From: Candidatus Defluviicoccus seviourii
GTDB taxonomy: Bacteria > Pseudomonadota > Alphaproteobacteria > Rhodospirillales > Defluviicoccaceae
DNA length: 64,000 nucleotides
Reading direction: 5' to 3'
Assembly (NCBI GenBank): GCA_900609035.2
Contig: UXAT02000052.1
Coordinates: forward strand, 62,001-126,000
Below the pieces are notes generated by a model. The model was not told the origin of the DNA and did no database searches. It saw only the letters and a list, made by a program, of their open reading frames with translations. Of this stretch, positions 19,417-27,601 are shown in pieces (within the stretch, counting starts at the first letter, position 1; each line of letters begins with the position of its first letter). The position numbers were made by a program, and so were the translations under genes.

Positions 19417-19548
19417 GTTTTGCTAAGGTGAAGGCCGGCGCCGCTTCCTCCTTCGATTGAATCAGGGTGGGGTGCCGCTGGAGTTGCGGCGGTTGTCGGC
19501 GCGATCCCGCGGGCGTACAGTCTCTGCCGGTGCAAGGAGAGCCAACGA

Positions 19549-20586
19549 ATGACGCACGGCCAGCGCCAACGTGGTTGTTTCCTGGCGGGCATCGTTGCGG
19601 CACTCGTGCTCGTTACGCGGATGGCGGCAGCGGAAGCACCGCGCTTGGCGCTGCCGATCGACTGCACAGTCGGCGAGACGTGCTGGATCATGTCCTACGT
19701 CGATCATGATCCCGGCGATGGGGTGCGCGACTACGCCTGCGGCATCGCCACTTACAACGCGCCGCCGGTCAACCGCCATCAGGGGACCGATATCGCCCTG
19801 CGCGACCTTGGCGTCATGCGCGTAGGGGTCTTTGTCCGGGCGGCAGCCGCCGGCAAAGTGCTCGGCCGCCGCGATGGCGTCGTCGATCGCAATGTGCGCA
19901 TCCTTGGGCCCACGAGTGTCGCCGGCCGGGAATGCGGCAACGGCGTCCGCCTCGATCACGGTGACGGCTGGACCACCCAGTACTGCCACCTGCGCGAGGG
20001 TTCGGTGACCGTCAAGAGGGGCGATGAGGTCAGTGCCGGCGCCATACTCGGGCTCGTTGGCCTCTCCGGCTTGACCGAGCATCCGCACCTGCACTTCCAG
20101 CTCGAACACAACGGCAGCATCGTCGATCCCTTCACCGGCCCGGAGCGCAAGGAACGGTGCGGGGCTGGCAGCGGCGGTCTATGGGAGGCGAGGGCGGCCG
20201 CGTCGATGCCCTATCGCCCGACGGCCCTTTACAATGCCGGTTTCGCTGCCGGGCCTCCCGACATCGACGCCATCCGTGACGGCCAAACTCCGCCGGCGGC
20301 GCTAAAGGCCGACATCCCGGCTCTGGTTCTGTGGGCTGATATTTTCAATGTTCGTACGGGCGACGCGATCGTGTTTCTGATCCGCAATCCTGAAGGTGTG
20401 ACCGTTTTCGAGCACACCGCCAAGGTCGCTGAAAATGAGGTCCGCCGGTTCGTCTACGGCGGTTTGAAGCGGGGTGCGGCTGGATGGGCGCTCGGCCGCT
20501 ATTCCGGCGAGGTCCGCTTGCGCCGCGGCGCGGGTCCGAACGGCCGCGAGGAGATCGTGACCGCGACGACGGTCAACATCCAGTAA
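19549..20586 (+). CDS. M23 family metallopeptidase (LytM-type), exported
   Basis: A 345-residue protein with an N-terminal signal sequence ending near AAAEA (about residue 29). It carries a LytM/M23 domain with the zinc motifs HQGTDIAL (H-x3-D) at about residue 78 and HPHLHFQL (H-x-H) at about 184. These enzymes cut peptide cross-links of peptidoglycan. The C-terminal 130 residues look like a separate beta-rich domain. An AAGGAG ribosome site precedes ATG 19549. It is convergent with the next small gene. Confidence 0.88.
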   Translation: MTHGQRQRGCFLAGIVAALVLVTRMAAAEAPRLALPIDCTVGETCWIMSYVDHDPGDGVRDYACGIATYNAPPVNRHQGTDIALRDLGVMRVGVFVRAAAAGKVLGRRDGVVDRNVRILGPTSVAGRECGNGVRLDHGDGWTTQYCHLREGSVTVKRGDEVSAGAILGLVGLSGLTEHPHLHFQLEHNGSIVDPFTGPERKERCGAGSGGLWEARAAASMPYRPTALYNAGFAAGPPDIDAIRDGQTPPAALKADIPALVLWADIFNVRTGDAIVFLIRNPEGVTVFEHTAKVAENEVRRFVYGGLKRGAAGWALGRYSGEVRLRRGAGPNGREEIVTATTVNIQ

Positions 20587-20601
20587 AGCCAATCCGATCC
20601 A

Positions 20602-21033
20602 TTAGGGTGTATCGGGGCGGCGCGATGCCAGCCGCGGTGCCGTGCGCAGCAGGCGGGGCGGCCGGGAGGCTTGGCGTTTGGCCGGTTCGGCGTCTTGTTT
20701 CTGGGGGGTGCGCTTCTTCGCGATGCGGGGCTTGCACGACGGCTCGAGGTTGAAGAGCGCGGCGCGCAATGGCGGCGCACGATGGCGCTCCTCCATTACG
20801 CTCAACGTCCGCGCGACGATCGGATCCCGGTCCGGGCTCGGGACGCACGCCATCAGATGGGCGCGCGCAATCACGATCACGTTTCGGGCAATCTGCGGAT
20901 ACTTGAGCCGCGACTCACACCAGCGGGCGTAGGCCGCGAGCGTCCAGGGGTGCGCCGGCAATGCTTTCAAGCCATGACCGCGGCACCAGCGCACGAACTC
21001 CAGCCACGCCTTGTCCGCCTTCTTGATGCGCAT
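20602..21033 (-). CDS. Small protein resembling a tyrosine-recombinase core-binding domain
   Basis: A 143-residue basic protein. Residues 8-85 (AWLEFVRWCRGHGLKALPAHP, then a TLAAYARW segment and NVIVIARAHLMA) look like the N-terminal SAM-like core-binding domain of phage-type tyrosine recombinases. The catalytic R-H-R-Y domain is absent. The tail is rich in Lys, Arg and Pro and looks disordered. It could be a DNA-binding relic of an integrase or an independent small family. I do not know its function. Confidence 0.55.
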   Translation of the reverse strand: MRIKKADKAWLEFVRWCRGHGLKALPAHPWTLAAYARWCESRLKYPQIARNVIVIARAHLMACVPSPDRDPIVARTLSVMEERHRAPPLRAALFNLEPSCKPRIAKKRTPQKQDAEPAKRQASRPPRLLRTAPRLASRRPDTP

Positions 21034-21203
21034 GTTCGGCTCCGGGTCCAACGCGGGACGCAGGGGCAGGATAATGCGACCGATGCAGTCGAAGGGAGAG
21101 TATAGCGCGCAAGGCCTGCGGCCGGAACCACGGTGAAAACGACCCGCGCGCTGACCGAGGGCGGCCTGCTCCCGGCACAGAAATTCAATTCCTGCGTTCA
21201 ATA

Positions 21204-21221
21204 GACTAACCGTTATTAGTC
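21204..21221. promoter_or_regulatory. Inverted repeat upstream of frdA
   Basis: GACTAA and TTAGTC form a perfect 6-bp inverted repeat with a 6-bp spacer, 111 bp before the frdA start in an otherwise gene-free 298-bp gap. The size suits a dimeric regulator. It does not match the FNR consensus TTGAT-N4-ATCAA. Confidence 0.3.
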
Positions 21222-21331
21222 CGCTAGACGGCACTTTGTTTTTTTGCCTGCAGTACGCAGGGCGCGTCTGGCAATCCCTTCGCTTCCCGCTATATTGCGC
21301 GCTGCGGCGGGAAAGGCGACGGGAGATCTCC

Positions 21332-23098
21332 ATGCAAGTTATCGAAGCGGACGTCATCATCGTCGGCGCCGGCGGCGCCGGCCTGCGCACGGCAATTGCC
21401 GTCGCGGAGGCGGATCCCAAATTGTCGATCGCGCTCCTGTCCAAGGTCTACCCGATGCGCAGCCACACGTGCGCGGCCGAGGGTGGCGCGGCAGGGGTGA
21501 TCAAGAGCAACGACAACCTCGAATACCATTTTCACGATACGGTTTCCGGCGGCGACTGGCTGACCGACCAGGACGCCGTTGACCTGTTCGTCAACGAGAT
21601 CCCGAAAGAGCTCCTGCGCATGGAGCACTGGGGCTGCCCGTGGAGCCGGGAAACCTCCGGCAACGTTGCCGTGCGCCCCTTCGGCGGCATGAAGATCATG
21701 CGGACGTGGTTCGCAGCCGACAAGACCGGCTTCCACATGCTGCACACCCTGTTCCAGACCTCGATCAAGTATCCGTCCGTAAAGCGGTTCGATGAGTACT
21801 ACACGGTGGACCTGCTGACGGATGACGGCGCCTGTTATGGCTGCACCGCGATCGAGATGCGGACCGGCCAGATGCGCCAGTTCCGCGGCAAGGCGATCGT
21901 GATCTGCTCGGGCGGCGCCGGCAAGATCTTCCCCTTTACCACCAACGGCGCGGTCAAGACCGGCGACGGCATGGCGATGGCCTACCGCGCCGGCGTGCCG
22001 CTGAAGGACATGGAGTTCGTCCAGTACCACCCGACGGGCCTGCCCGGGTCTGGCATCTTGCTGACGGAGGCATGCCGCGGCGAGGGCGGCTACCTGTTGA
22101 ACAAGGACGGCTACCGCTACCTGCAGGACTACGGCCTCGGGCCGGAGACGCCGACGCCGGTGCTGAAGGCGATGGAGCTTGGCCCGCGCGATCAATTGTC
22201 GCAGGCCTTCTGGCACGAACAGAAGAAGGGACGGACGATCCCGACCAAGTGGGGGGATGTCGTCCACCTCGATCTGCGCCATCTCGGCGAGAAGAAGATC
22301 GACGAGCGCCTGCCGCTGATCCGCGAGCTTTCGGCGAAGTACGTCGACAGCGACCCCGTTACGACCCTGGTGCCGGTGCGGCCGGTCGTCCACTACATGA
22401 TGGGCGGCATTCACACCGATATCCATGCCGCAACGCCGCTCAATGGCCTCTATGCCGCCGGCGAATGCGCGTGCGTCAGCATCAACGGCGCCAACCGGCT
22501 TGGCTCCAACTCCCTTGGCGAACTCCTGGTCTTTGGTGCCCGTGCCGGACGCGGTGCTGCCGAGTACGCGAAGAAGGGCCTGACGGCACCGAGCGAACGG
22601 CTCGATGCGCTGGCGGCCGATTCGGAAGCGCGGGTCAAGGCTTGGTTCCAGCGCACCCAGGCGACCGACCGGGTGCCGGATCTGAAGAAGCGCCTGACGA
22701 CGGCGATGGAGGACGGCTGCGGCATCTACCGCGACGAAGCAACGATCAAGGCCGCCTGCGATATCATCGTTGACGTCCGTGAGCGCTTCAAGAATGTGGC
22801 GCTCGAAGACAAGAGCAGCGTCTACAACACGGACCTTTATCAGACGCTTGAGATGGACGCGATGATCGAGGTGGCGCAGACGGTTGCGGTGTCAGCGCTG
22901 GAGCGGCGGGAGTCGCGCGGTGCGCATCAGCGCCTCGATCACGTGAAGCGCGATGACGAAGCGTTCCTCAAGCACTCGATGGCCCACTACAACCCGAATG
23001 GCGAGCCGCGTATCGACTACCTGGACGTTGTTATCACCAAGTCAAAGCCCGCCGAGCGCGTCTACGGCGCCAGAGCAGGAGGACAGTCAGCAGCATGA
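21332..23098 (+). CDS. frdA: Fumarate reductase (quinol) flavoprotein subunit FrdA
   Basis: A 588-residue flavoprotein. It has the FAD-binding start VIIVGAGGAGLRTAIAVAEA and the covalent-FAD site RSHTCAAEGG (His45, the same position as in E. coli FrdA). It also has the catalytic segments YHPTGLPGSG and LLTEACRGEGGYL, then HYMMGGIHTD. With FrdB, FrdC and FrdD it forms a membrane complex that reduces fumarate with quinol, or the reverse. ATG 21332 has a GGGAG site. The frdC/frdD partners downstream show that this is the E. coli-type QFR, not the usual haem-containing SdhCDAB. Confidence 0.95.
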   Translation: MQVIEADVIIVGAGGAGLRTAIAVAEADPKLSIALLSKVYPMRSHTCAAEGGAAGVIKSNDNLEYHFHDTVSGGDWLTDQDAVDLFVNEIPKELLRMEHWGCPWSRETSGNVAVRPFGGMKIMRTWFAADKTGFHMLHTLFQTSIKYPSVKRFDEYYTVDLLTDDGACYGCTAIEMRTGQMRQFRGKAIVICSGGAGKIFPFTTNGAVKTGDGMAMAYRAGVPLKDMEFVQYHPTGLPGSGILLTEACRGEGGYLLNKDGYRYLQDYGLGPETPTPVLKAMELGPRDQLSQAFWHEQKKGRTIPTKWGDVVHLDLRHLGEKKIDERLPLIRELSAKYVDSDPVTTLVPVRPVVHYMMGGIHTDIHAATPLNGLYAAGECACVSINGANRLGSNSLGELLVFGARAGRGAAEYAKKGLTAPSERLDALAADSEARVKAWFQRTQATDRVPDLKKRLTTAMEDGCGIYRDEATIKAACDIIVDVRERFKNVALEDKSSVYNTDLYQTLEMDAMIEVAQTVAVSALERRESRGAHQRLDHVKRDDEAFLKHSMAHYNPNGEPRIDYLDVVITKSKPAERVYGARAGGQSAA

Positions 23099-23838
23099 GC
23101 GAGCGGACAATTGAGCTTGAGGTCCTGCGCTATCGACCCGAGCAGGACCAGGAGCCGTTCTTTCAGACCTACAAGGTGCCGTGCGAAGAGGAGTGGGTTG
23201 TCCTCGACGCGCTCAACTACGTCAAAGAGGAGATGGATCGGACGCTCAGCTACCGCTGGTCCTGCCACATGTTCGTGTGCGGATCGTGCGGCATGATGAT
23301 CGACGGTGAACCAAAGCTGGCCTGTAAGGCGTTCCTCAAGGATTATCCGACCGGCAAGATCCGCGTCGAACCCTTGAGCAATTTCCCGATCGAACGGGAT
23401 CTTGTGGTGGTCCTCGACGACTTCGTCGAGAAGCTGGAAAGCGTCAAGCCGTACATCATCCCCAAGGAAGAGCGGACGGTTGAACAGGGCGAGTACCTGC
23501 AGACGCCGGCGCAATTGAAGGCATTCAAGCAGTATACCTTGTGCATCAACTGCTTGTGCTGCTACGCCGTCTGTCCGCAGTACGGTCTGGACGAAAGCTT
23601 TGTCGGACCGGCGGCGCTGGCTCTGGCGCACCGTTACAACATGGACTCCCGCGACCTCGGTCGTGCGGCGCGTGATGACGTCGTTGCCGCGGCGGAAGGG
23701 ATCTGGCACTGCAGCTTTGTCGGTGCCTGCTCGCAAGTGTGTCCGAAGGATGTCGATCCGGCAGGAGCCATCCAGCAGGCGAAGTTCGCCCACGGGATTG
23801 ACTACCTCACCTCATTCCTGCCCGGAGGCAAGCGATGA
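23095..23838 (+). CDS. frdB: Fumarate reductase iron-sulfur subunit FrdB
   Basis: A 247-residue electron-transfer subunit. The [2Fe-2S] ligands are in SCHMFVCGSCGMMIDGEPKLAC. The [4Fe-4S] site is CINCLCCYAVCPQYG and the [3Fe-4S] site is CSFVGACSQVCPKDVDP, matching E. coli FrdB motif by motif. The ATG overlaps the frdA stop by 4 bp and the stop overlaps frdC by 4 bp. This is strong evidence for one operon and stoichiometric expression. Confidence 0.96.
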   Translation: MSERTIELEVLRYRPEQDQEPFFQTYKVPCEEEWVVLDALNYVKEEMDRTLSYRWSCHMFVCGSCGMMIDGEPKLACKAFLKDYPTGKIRVEPLSNFPIERDLVVVLDDFVEKLESVKPYIIPKEERTVEQGEYLQTPAQLKAFKQYTLCINCLCCYAVCPQYGLDESFVGPAALALAHRYNMDSRDLGRAARDDVVAAAEGIWHCSFVGACSQVCPKDVDPAGAIQQAKFAHGIDYLTSFLPGGKR

Positions 23839-24230
23839 ACCCGCGCAAGCCCTACGTGCGGCCGATCTCGAAGACGTCTTGGTTCATGACGCAGAGCCGC
23901 TACAAAGTGTACATGCTGCACGAGATCAGCTCCCTCTTCGTTGCCATCTATTCGGCCATCCTCATCATCGGGCTGGTCCGCCTTGGTGAGGGGGAGGCGG
24001 CCTGGCAGGGATGGCTGGATGCGGTGACGAGCCCGATCGGTGTCATCTTCCACCTGATTGCGTTCGTCTTTGCCCTGATCCACACGACTTCGTGGTTCAA
24101 GGCGGTGCCGCAGGCGATGCGCATCCAGCGCGGCGAGGAGATCGTGCCCGGCAAGCTGATCGTCGGCGCGCATTATGGCGTGCTCGCCGCCGTGTCGCTG
24201 TTCGTTCTGATCCTGGCAGGAGTGGCTTGA
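23835..24230 (+). CDS. frdC: Fumarate reductase membrane anchor FrdC
   Basis: A 131-residue membrane anchor, identical in length to E. coli FrdC. It shares the N-terminal RKPYVRPIS pattern and the FALIHTTSWFKAVPQAMRI segment. Three hydrophobic helices follow the polar start. It binds quinol together with FrdD and docks FrdAB at the inner membrane. It overlaps frdB by 4 bp. Seeing this haem-free anchor in an alphaproteobacterium is unusual. Confidence 0.93.
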   Translation: MNPRKPYVRPISKTSWFMTQSRYKVYMLHEISSLFVAIYSAILIIGLVRLGEGEAAWQGWLDAVTSPIGVIFHLIAFVFALIHTTSWFKAVPQAMRIQRGEEIVPGKLIVGAHYGVLAAVSLFVLILAGVA

Positions 24231-24231
24231 G

Positions 24232-24576
24232 ATGGCGCGCTCGGCGAAGGCGGTTCCGTGGTTTCTGTTCGCAGCCGGCGGGACCGTGCTGTCCTTCATC
24301 CTTCCGGTAATGATCTTCACCACCGGCATCGCGCCGGCGCTCGGCCTGTTCACCGACGCCCTGTCGTACGACACGATGAGCGCCTTCGTCGGCAACTGGC
24401 TGGTCAAGCTGGTCCTGTTCGGGATCCTGACGCTCGCCTGCTGGCATGCGGCGCATCGCCTGCGCGTGTGTGCGCATGATTTCGGCATCCGTGCCGATAC
24501 CGCAGTTGCCGTCATCCTGTACGGGTTGGCGACGGTCGGCACCGCGACGGCAGCCCTGGCGCTGGTGTCGATCTAG
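24232..24576 (+). CDS. frdD: Fumarate reductase membrane anchor FrdD
   Basis: A 114-residue membrane anchor with three helices. LFTDALSYDTMSAFVGNWLVKL and CWHAAHRLRVCAHDFGI correspond to the GDALSYERVLAF and GLHRMHHAMHDLKI regions of E. coli FrdD. It completes the quinol site with FrdC. It begins one base after the frdC stop, closing the frdABCD operon. Confidence 0.93.
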   Translation: MARSAKAVPWFLFAAGGTVLSFILPVMIFTTGIAPALGLFTDALSYDTMSAFVGNWLVKLVLFGILTLACWHAAHRLRVCAHDFGIRADTAVAVILYGLATVGTATAALALVSI

Positions 24577-24609
24577 CACCCATTCGGCTGCGAAACGACG
24601 TCGGCTAGT

Positions 24610-24723
24610 GGTTCGATGCCAACGGATGAATCCCATCCATTGGCTGAATCGAACCTCCAGATCAATGGGTTAGTGGATCGACCGATCTGACGTTTGGGAT
24701 GCAAGCGTCAGATCCGATCCACT
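24610..24723. terminator. Two tandem long hairpins after frdD
   Basis: Two imperfect palindromes lie between convergent frdD and the exonuclease gene. The first (arms 24610-24628 and 24634-24655) has an 8-bp outer stem, a 3-nt bulge and a roughly 11-bp inner stem. The second (24672-24692 and 24706-24723) has 9 bp, a 3-nt bulge and 9 bp more. Both start with a TAGTGG-x-TCGA pattern, so they look like related units. No U tract follows. They may terminate from both sides or be repeat elements. Confidence 0.5.
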
Positions 24724-24782
24724 CGTGTGAGCCGGCCGACGCCAAATTCCGGCACCGGCAACGAGCGGCAGAGTTGCTGCCG

Positions 24783-26921
24783 TCAATACTGATGGTGGCG
24801 AGCGGCCGGCGTGGCTGCAGAAGCGGCCTTCGCCTCGGCAAGTGTTCGGATGCCGCGCTCTTCCAGCAGCGGGATCATGCCGAGGAAGATCTCAGCCGCC
24901 GTGACCGCATCGCCCAGGGCTGAATGGCGTGCCGTCACCGCGACGCCCAGCCGCCGCGCGATAGCTTCCAGCGACTTGTCCTCCTGGTTCGCATGGATGG
25001 CGTGCTCAAGGAGCAGCGTATCAAGCGTGTGGTGATCGAAGCGGACGCCGGTTTCGTCGGCCGCCAACGCAAAGAAACACATGTCGAAGTCGACGTTGTG
25101 GCCGACGATAACGGTATCCTCAACGAAGCGATGCAGGGCCGGCAAGGCCTCGCTGATCGGCGGCATGCCGCGCACCATCTCGTTTGAAATGTTGTGGATG
25201 GCGCGCGACGCTTCAGGGATCGGCTTCTTCGGCTTGACCAGGGAGTCGAAGATCTCCCGCCGCAACAGCCGGCCGTTGACGATGCGGACGGCACCGATGG
25301 CGATGATCTCGTCGCCGCCGCGGGGATCGAGGCCGGTTGTCTCGGTATCGATGACCGTATAGCTGAGCTTGCTCAGCGGCGCGTTCATGCGATCGACGAC
25401 CTGAGTGGTCTCCTCGAACAGGCGGAAATCGAAGTCGTGCCCGTAGCCGGCTTCGGCCGCGTCGCGATCGGCGCCTTGCCGGCCTTCGCTGACGGGAAGC
25501 ACGACGCGCACGAACGGCCGCCCGTCGATCGCAGGCGGGTGCGCCCAGATCGCGCCACCGTGACGCTCGATCACCTCGAACAGGGTCAACGACGTGCCGT
25601 GCCGATCGGTCATGACGTTGCGCAATCCCCAGCGTTTCAGCGCTTCGCCATGCAGCGGCGCGCCCGACCAGCTGAGCGCGAGCCCGACCAGGCCGCCGCG
25701 TTGCTCGAGTGTCAGGCTGAGCGCACTGGCGCTGCAGGCTTGGCTCAATTGCGAGACCAAGAACAGGATCGAGCGCTCGATCGCCAGTGTGTCGACCCGC
25801 AGCCAGATCGGATCGAGCGGCGCGTCAACTTCGAGATCGACGCCGCCGGTTTCGCGCACGCTGCGGCCGATCGCGGCGACGAGTTCGCTGCCCAACATCT
25901 CCTGGAACGGCACGTGTGCCTTGAGTTCCTCCGCATATTCGACCTCGAGGGCGTCCAGCCGGCCGCTCATTTTTACCGCCTCGTCGCGGATCGCGCCAAG
26001 GAACTGCTGGCGGCCATCTTCGTCCATGTCCGGGAAGGTGAGAATCGTCTCGACCGCGGCGCGAACGCTCGCAATCGCCGACCGCTGCCCCTCCGTCAAC
26101 GTCTGCAGGAGCGTCGTCCGTCTTGCGTCAACACCGGCGCGCTGGGTGATGTCTTCAAGGGTCAGGATGTAGCCGCGAAAGCGCCGGTCGTTGTCGAGCA
26201 CGGGGACCACATGCGCGCTGAGCGTCTGCCCTCCCGGTCGTTGGACAACGAAAGGCACGAGGACCGCGGCATCGCCGGCAGCGAGTCGGTGGTGGATATG
26301 TTCGAGCGCGTGCGCGAGCTGGGTTTCGTCAATGAAGCTCTCGATCGAGCGTCCAAGCCCGACCCAGTCGGCGGCCCCCGTGGCGCGCGCCTCGGCTTCG
26401 AGCAGCTTCTGCGCGCGCGGATTATAGAGCAGGATGCGGCCCTCGGGATTACAGACCAGAACTCCCTGCGTCAGCTTGGCGACCAGGGCGGAAAGCGTGT
26501 TGCGCTCCTCTTCGAGCGCTTGCCGCGCCTCTTGGATCCGCCCCATTACGTCGGCTTCGACTGCCAGGAAGCGATCGGCAAGCGCGTTGATGCTGCTTGC
26601 GACCTCGCGCATCTCGCGGCTGCCCCCTTCATCGCTCAAACGGTGGCGCCGATTGCTGAGCGCAATCACGCGCGTTCCCTCGGCAATCGACCGCAGCGGC
26701 GCGATGTAGCCGTACGTCACCAGCGCCGCAATCGCCCAGGCGAGCGCGACGATGACGAACAGGCCGAGCGCAAACGGGCCCGGATGGCTGGCCGGCAAGG
26801 CGGCGAGAAACGCCAGCCGATCGGCAGGGATCTCTTCCTTAAGCAAGAAGGCGGTGACCATGATCGCGGCGAACGGGCTGACCGCGACCGCCACGAACAG
26901 CACGACTGCCTTGCCCAACAT
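24783..26921 (-). CDS. Sensor-like membrane protein fused to a DnaQ-type 3'-5' exonuclease
   Basis: A 712-residue fusion. Two N-terminal membrane helices flank a short periplasmic loop. A HAMP-like helix, a coiled coil and a PAS domain (about residues 145-260) follow. Next is a region shaped like a histidine-kinase DHp/ATPase module, but the H-box reads EGQRSAIASVRA with no His, and the ATPase N-box is not evident. The C-terminal part (about 520-700) is a DnaQ exonuclease with VIDTETTGLD, VGHNVDFDMCFF and HSALGDA, that is, Exo I, II and III with its D-E-D-H-D residues. It probably links sensing to nucleic-acid degradation, but the role is unknown. Confidence 0.82.
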   Translation of the reverse strand: MLGKAVVLFVAVAVSPFAAIMVTAFLLKEEIPADRLAFLAALPASHPGPFALGLFVIVALAWAIAALVTYGYIAPLRSIAEGTRVIALSNRRHRLSDEGGSREMREVASSINALADRFLAVEADVMGRIQEARQALEEERNTLSALVAKLTQGVLVCNPEGRILLYNPRAQKLLEAEARATGAADWVGLGRSIESFIDETQLAHALEHIHHRLAAGDAAVLVPFVVQRPGGQTLSAHVVPVLDNDRRFRGYILTLEDITQRAGVDARRTTLLQTLTEGQRSAIASVRAAVETILTFPDMDEDGRQQFLGAIRDEAVKMSGRLDALEVEYAEELKAHVPFQEMLGSELVAAIGRSVRETGGVDLEVDAPLDPIWLRVDTLAIERSILFLVSQLSQACSASALSLTLEQRGGLVGLALSWSGAPLHGEALKRWGLRNVMTDRHGTSLTLFEVIERHGGAIWAHPPAIDGRPFVRVVLPVSEGRQGADRDAAEAGYGHDFDFRLFEETTQVVDRMNAPLSKLSYTVIDTETTGLDPRGGDEIIAIGAVRIVNGRLLRREIFDSLVKPKKPIPEASRAIHNISNEMVRGMPPISEALPALHRFVEDTVIVGHNVDFDMCFFALAADETGVRFDHHTLDTLLLEHAIHANQEDKSLEAIARRLGVAVTARHSALGDAVTAAEIFLGMIPLLEERGIRTLAEAKAASAATPAARHHQY

Positions 26922-27193
26922 CTCAGAACGGCCTCCCGGGCACCGGCTGAAAGCACTTGAACGGCGAACGTGGTGTGCCGGCCCTTTGGTTCCTTTACAC
27001 GCCGCCGCCGGCGCCGCCTGTCAGGGGCGCCGCACGCTTAACACGAAATCATAGGCTTGCTGCCGGCGAACGGCAAAGGGCGGATGCAATGGAAAGGCGT
27101 CGGGCACGGTTGGTGGAGCGTTCCAGCCGGTTCGCAGATCGCCATCAATAATGCGCCTTGCGTAATATTCGCCCTAACATATAATTCTCGGCC

Positions 27194-27601
27194 ATGAAAA
27201 CGGATGCCGATACCTTCGTTCAAGCCCTCGCTGACCGCACGCGGTTGCGAACGCTGGTTTTGCTGCGCCGCGAGCCGCCGCTCTGTGTGTGCGAGCTCAC
27301 CGCCGCGCTGGACGTCCCGCAGCCGAAGATGTCGCGTCATTTGGCGGCCCTGCGCGCGCTCAATATCGTCGAGGATGCGCGCGTCGCCAACCGGGTGTTC
27401 TATCGGCTCGACCCGACGCTGCCGGAGTGGGCGCGCGGTGTCATCGAACGACTTGCCCAGGGCATCATGGCGACTCCCGAGTTCGCCGCTGTCCAGCGAC
27501 GTCTCGACGATTTCCCCAACCGGCCGCAGCAGCGGGCCGATTTCGACGCCAGCGACGACGGTCCTGATCGCGATCGAGAGGAAGCCCGCCATGCCGTTTG
27601 A
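27194..27601 (+). CDS. ArsR family metal-sensing repressor
   Basis: A 135-residue winged-helix repressor. Residues 28-40 (EPPLCVCELTAAL) carry the CVC metal/metalloid-binding motif of ArsR-type sensors, and DVPQPKMSRHLAALRA is the recognition helix. The C-terminal tail is acidic and disordered. The AT-rich stretch just upstream (about 27,160-27,185) is the likely operator. The gene overlaps the permease downstream by 11 bp, so it presumably represses the whole cluster until arsenite or another thiophilic ion binds. Confidence 0.9.
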   Translation: MKTDADTFVQALADRTRLRTLVLLRREPPLCVCELTAALDVPQPKMSRHLAALRALNIVEDARVANRVFYRLDPTLPEWARGVIERLAQGIMATPEFAAVQRRLDDFPNRPQQRADFDASDDGPDRDREEARHAV

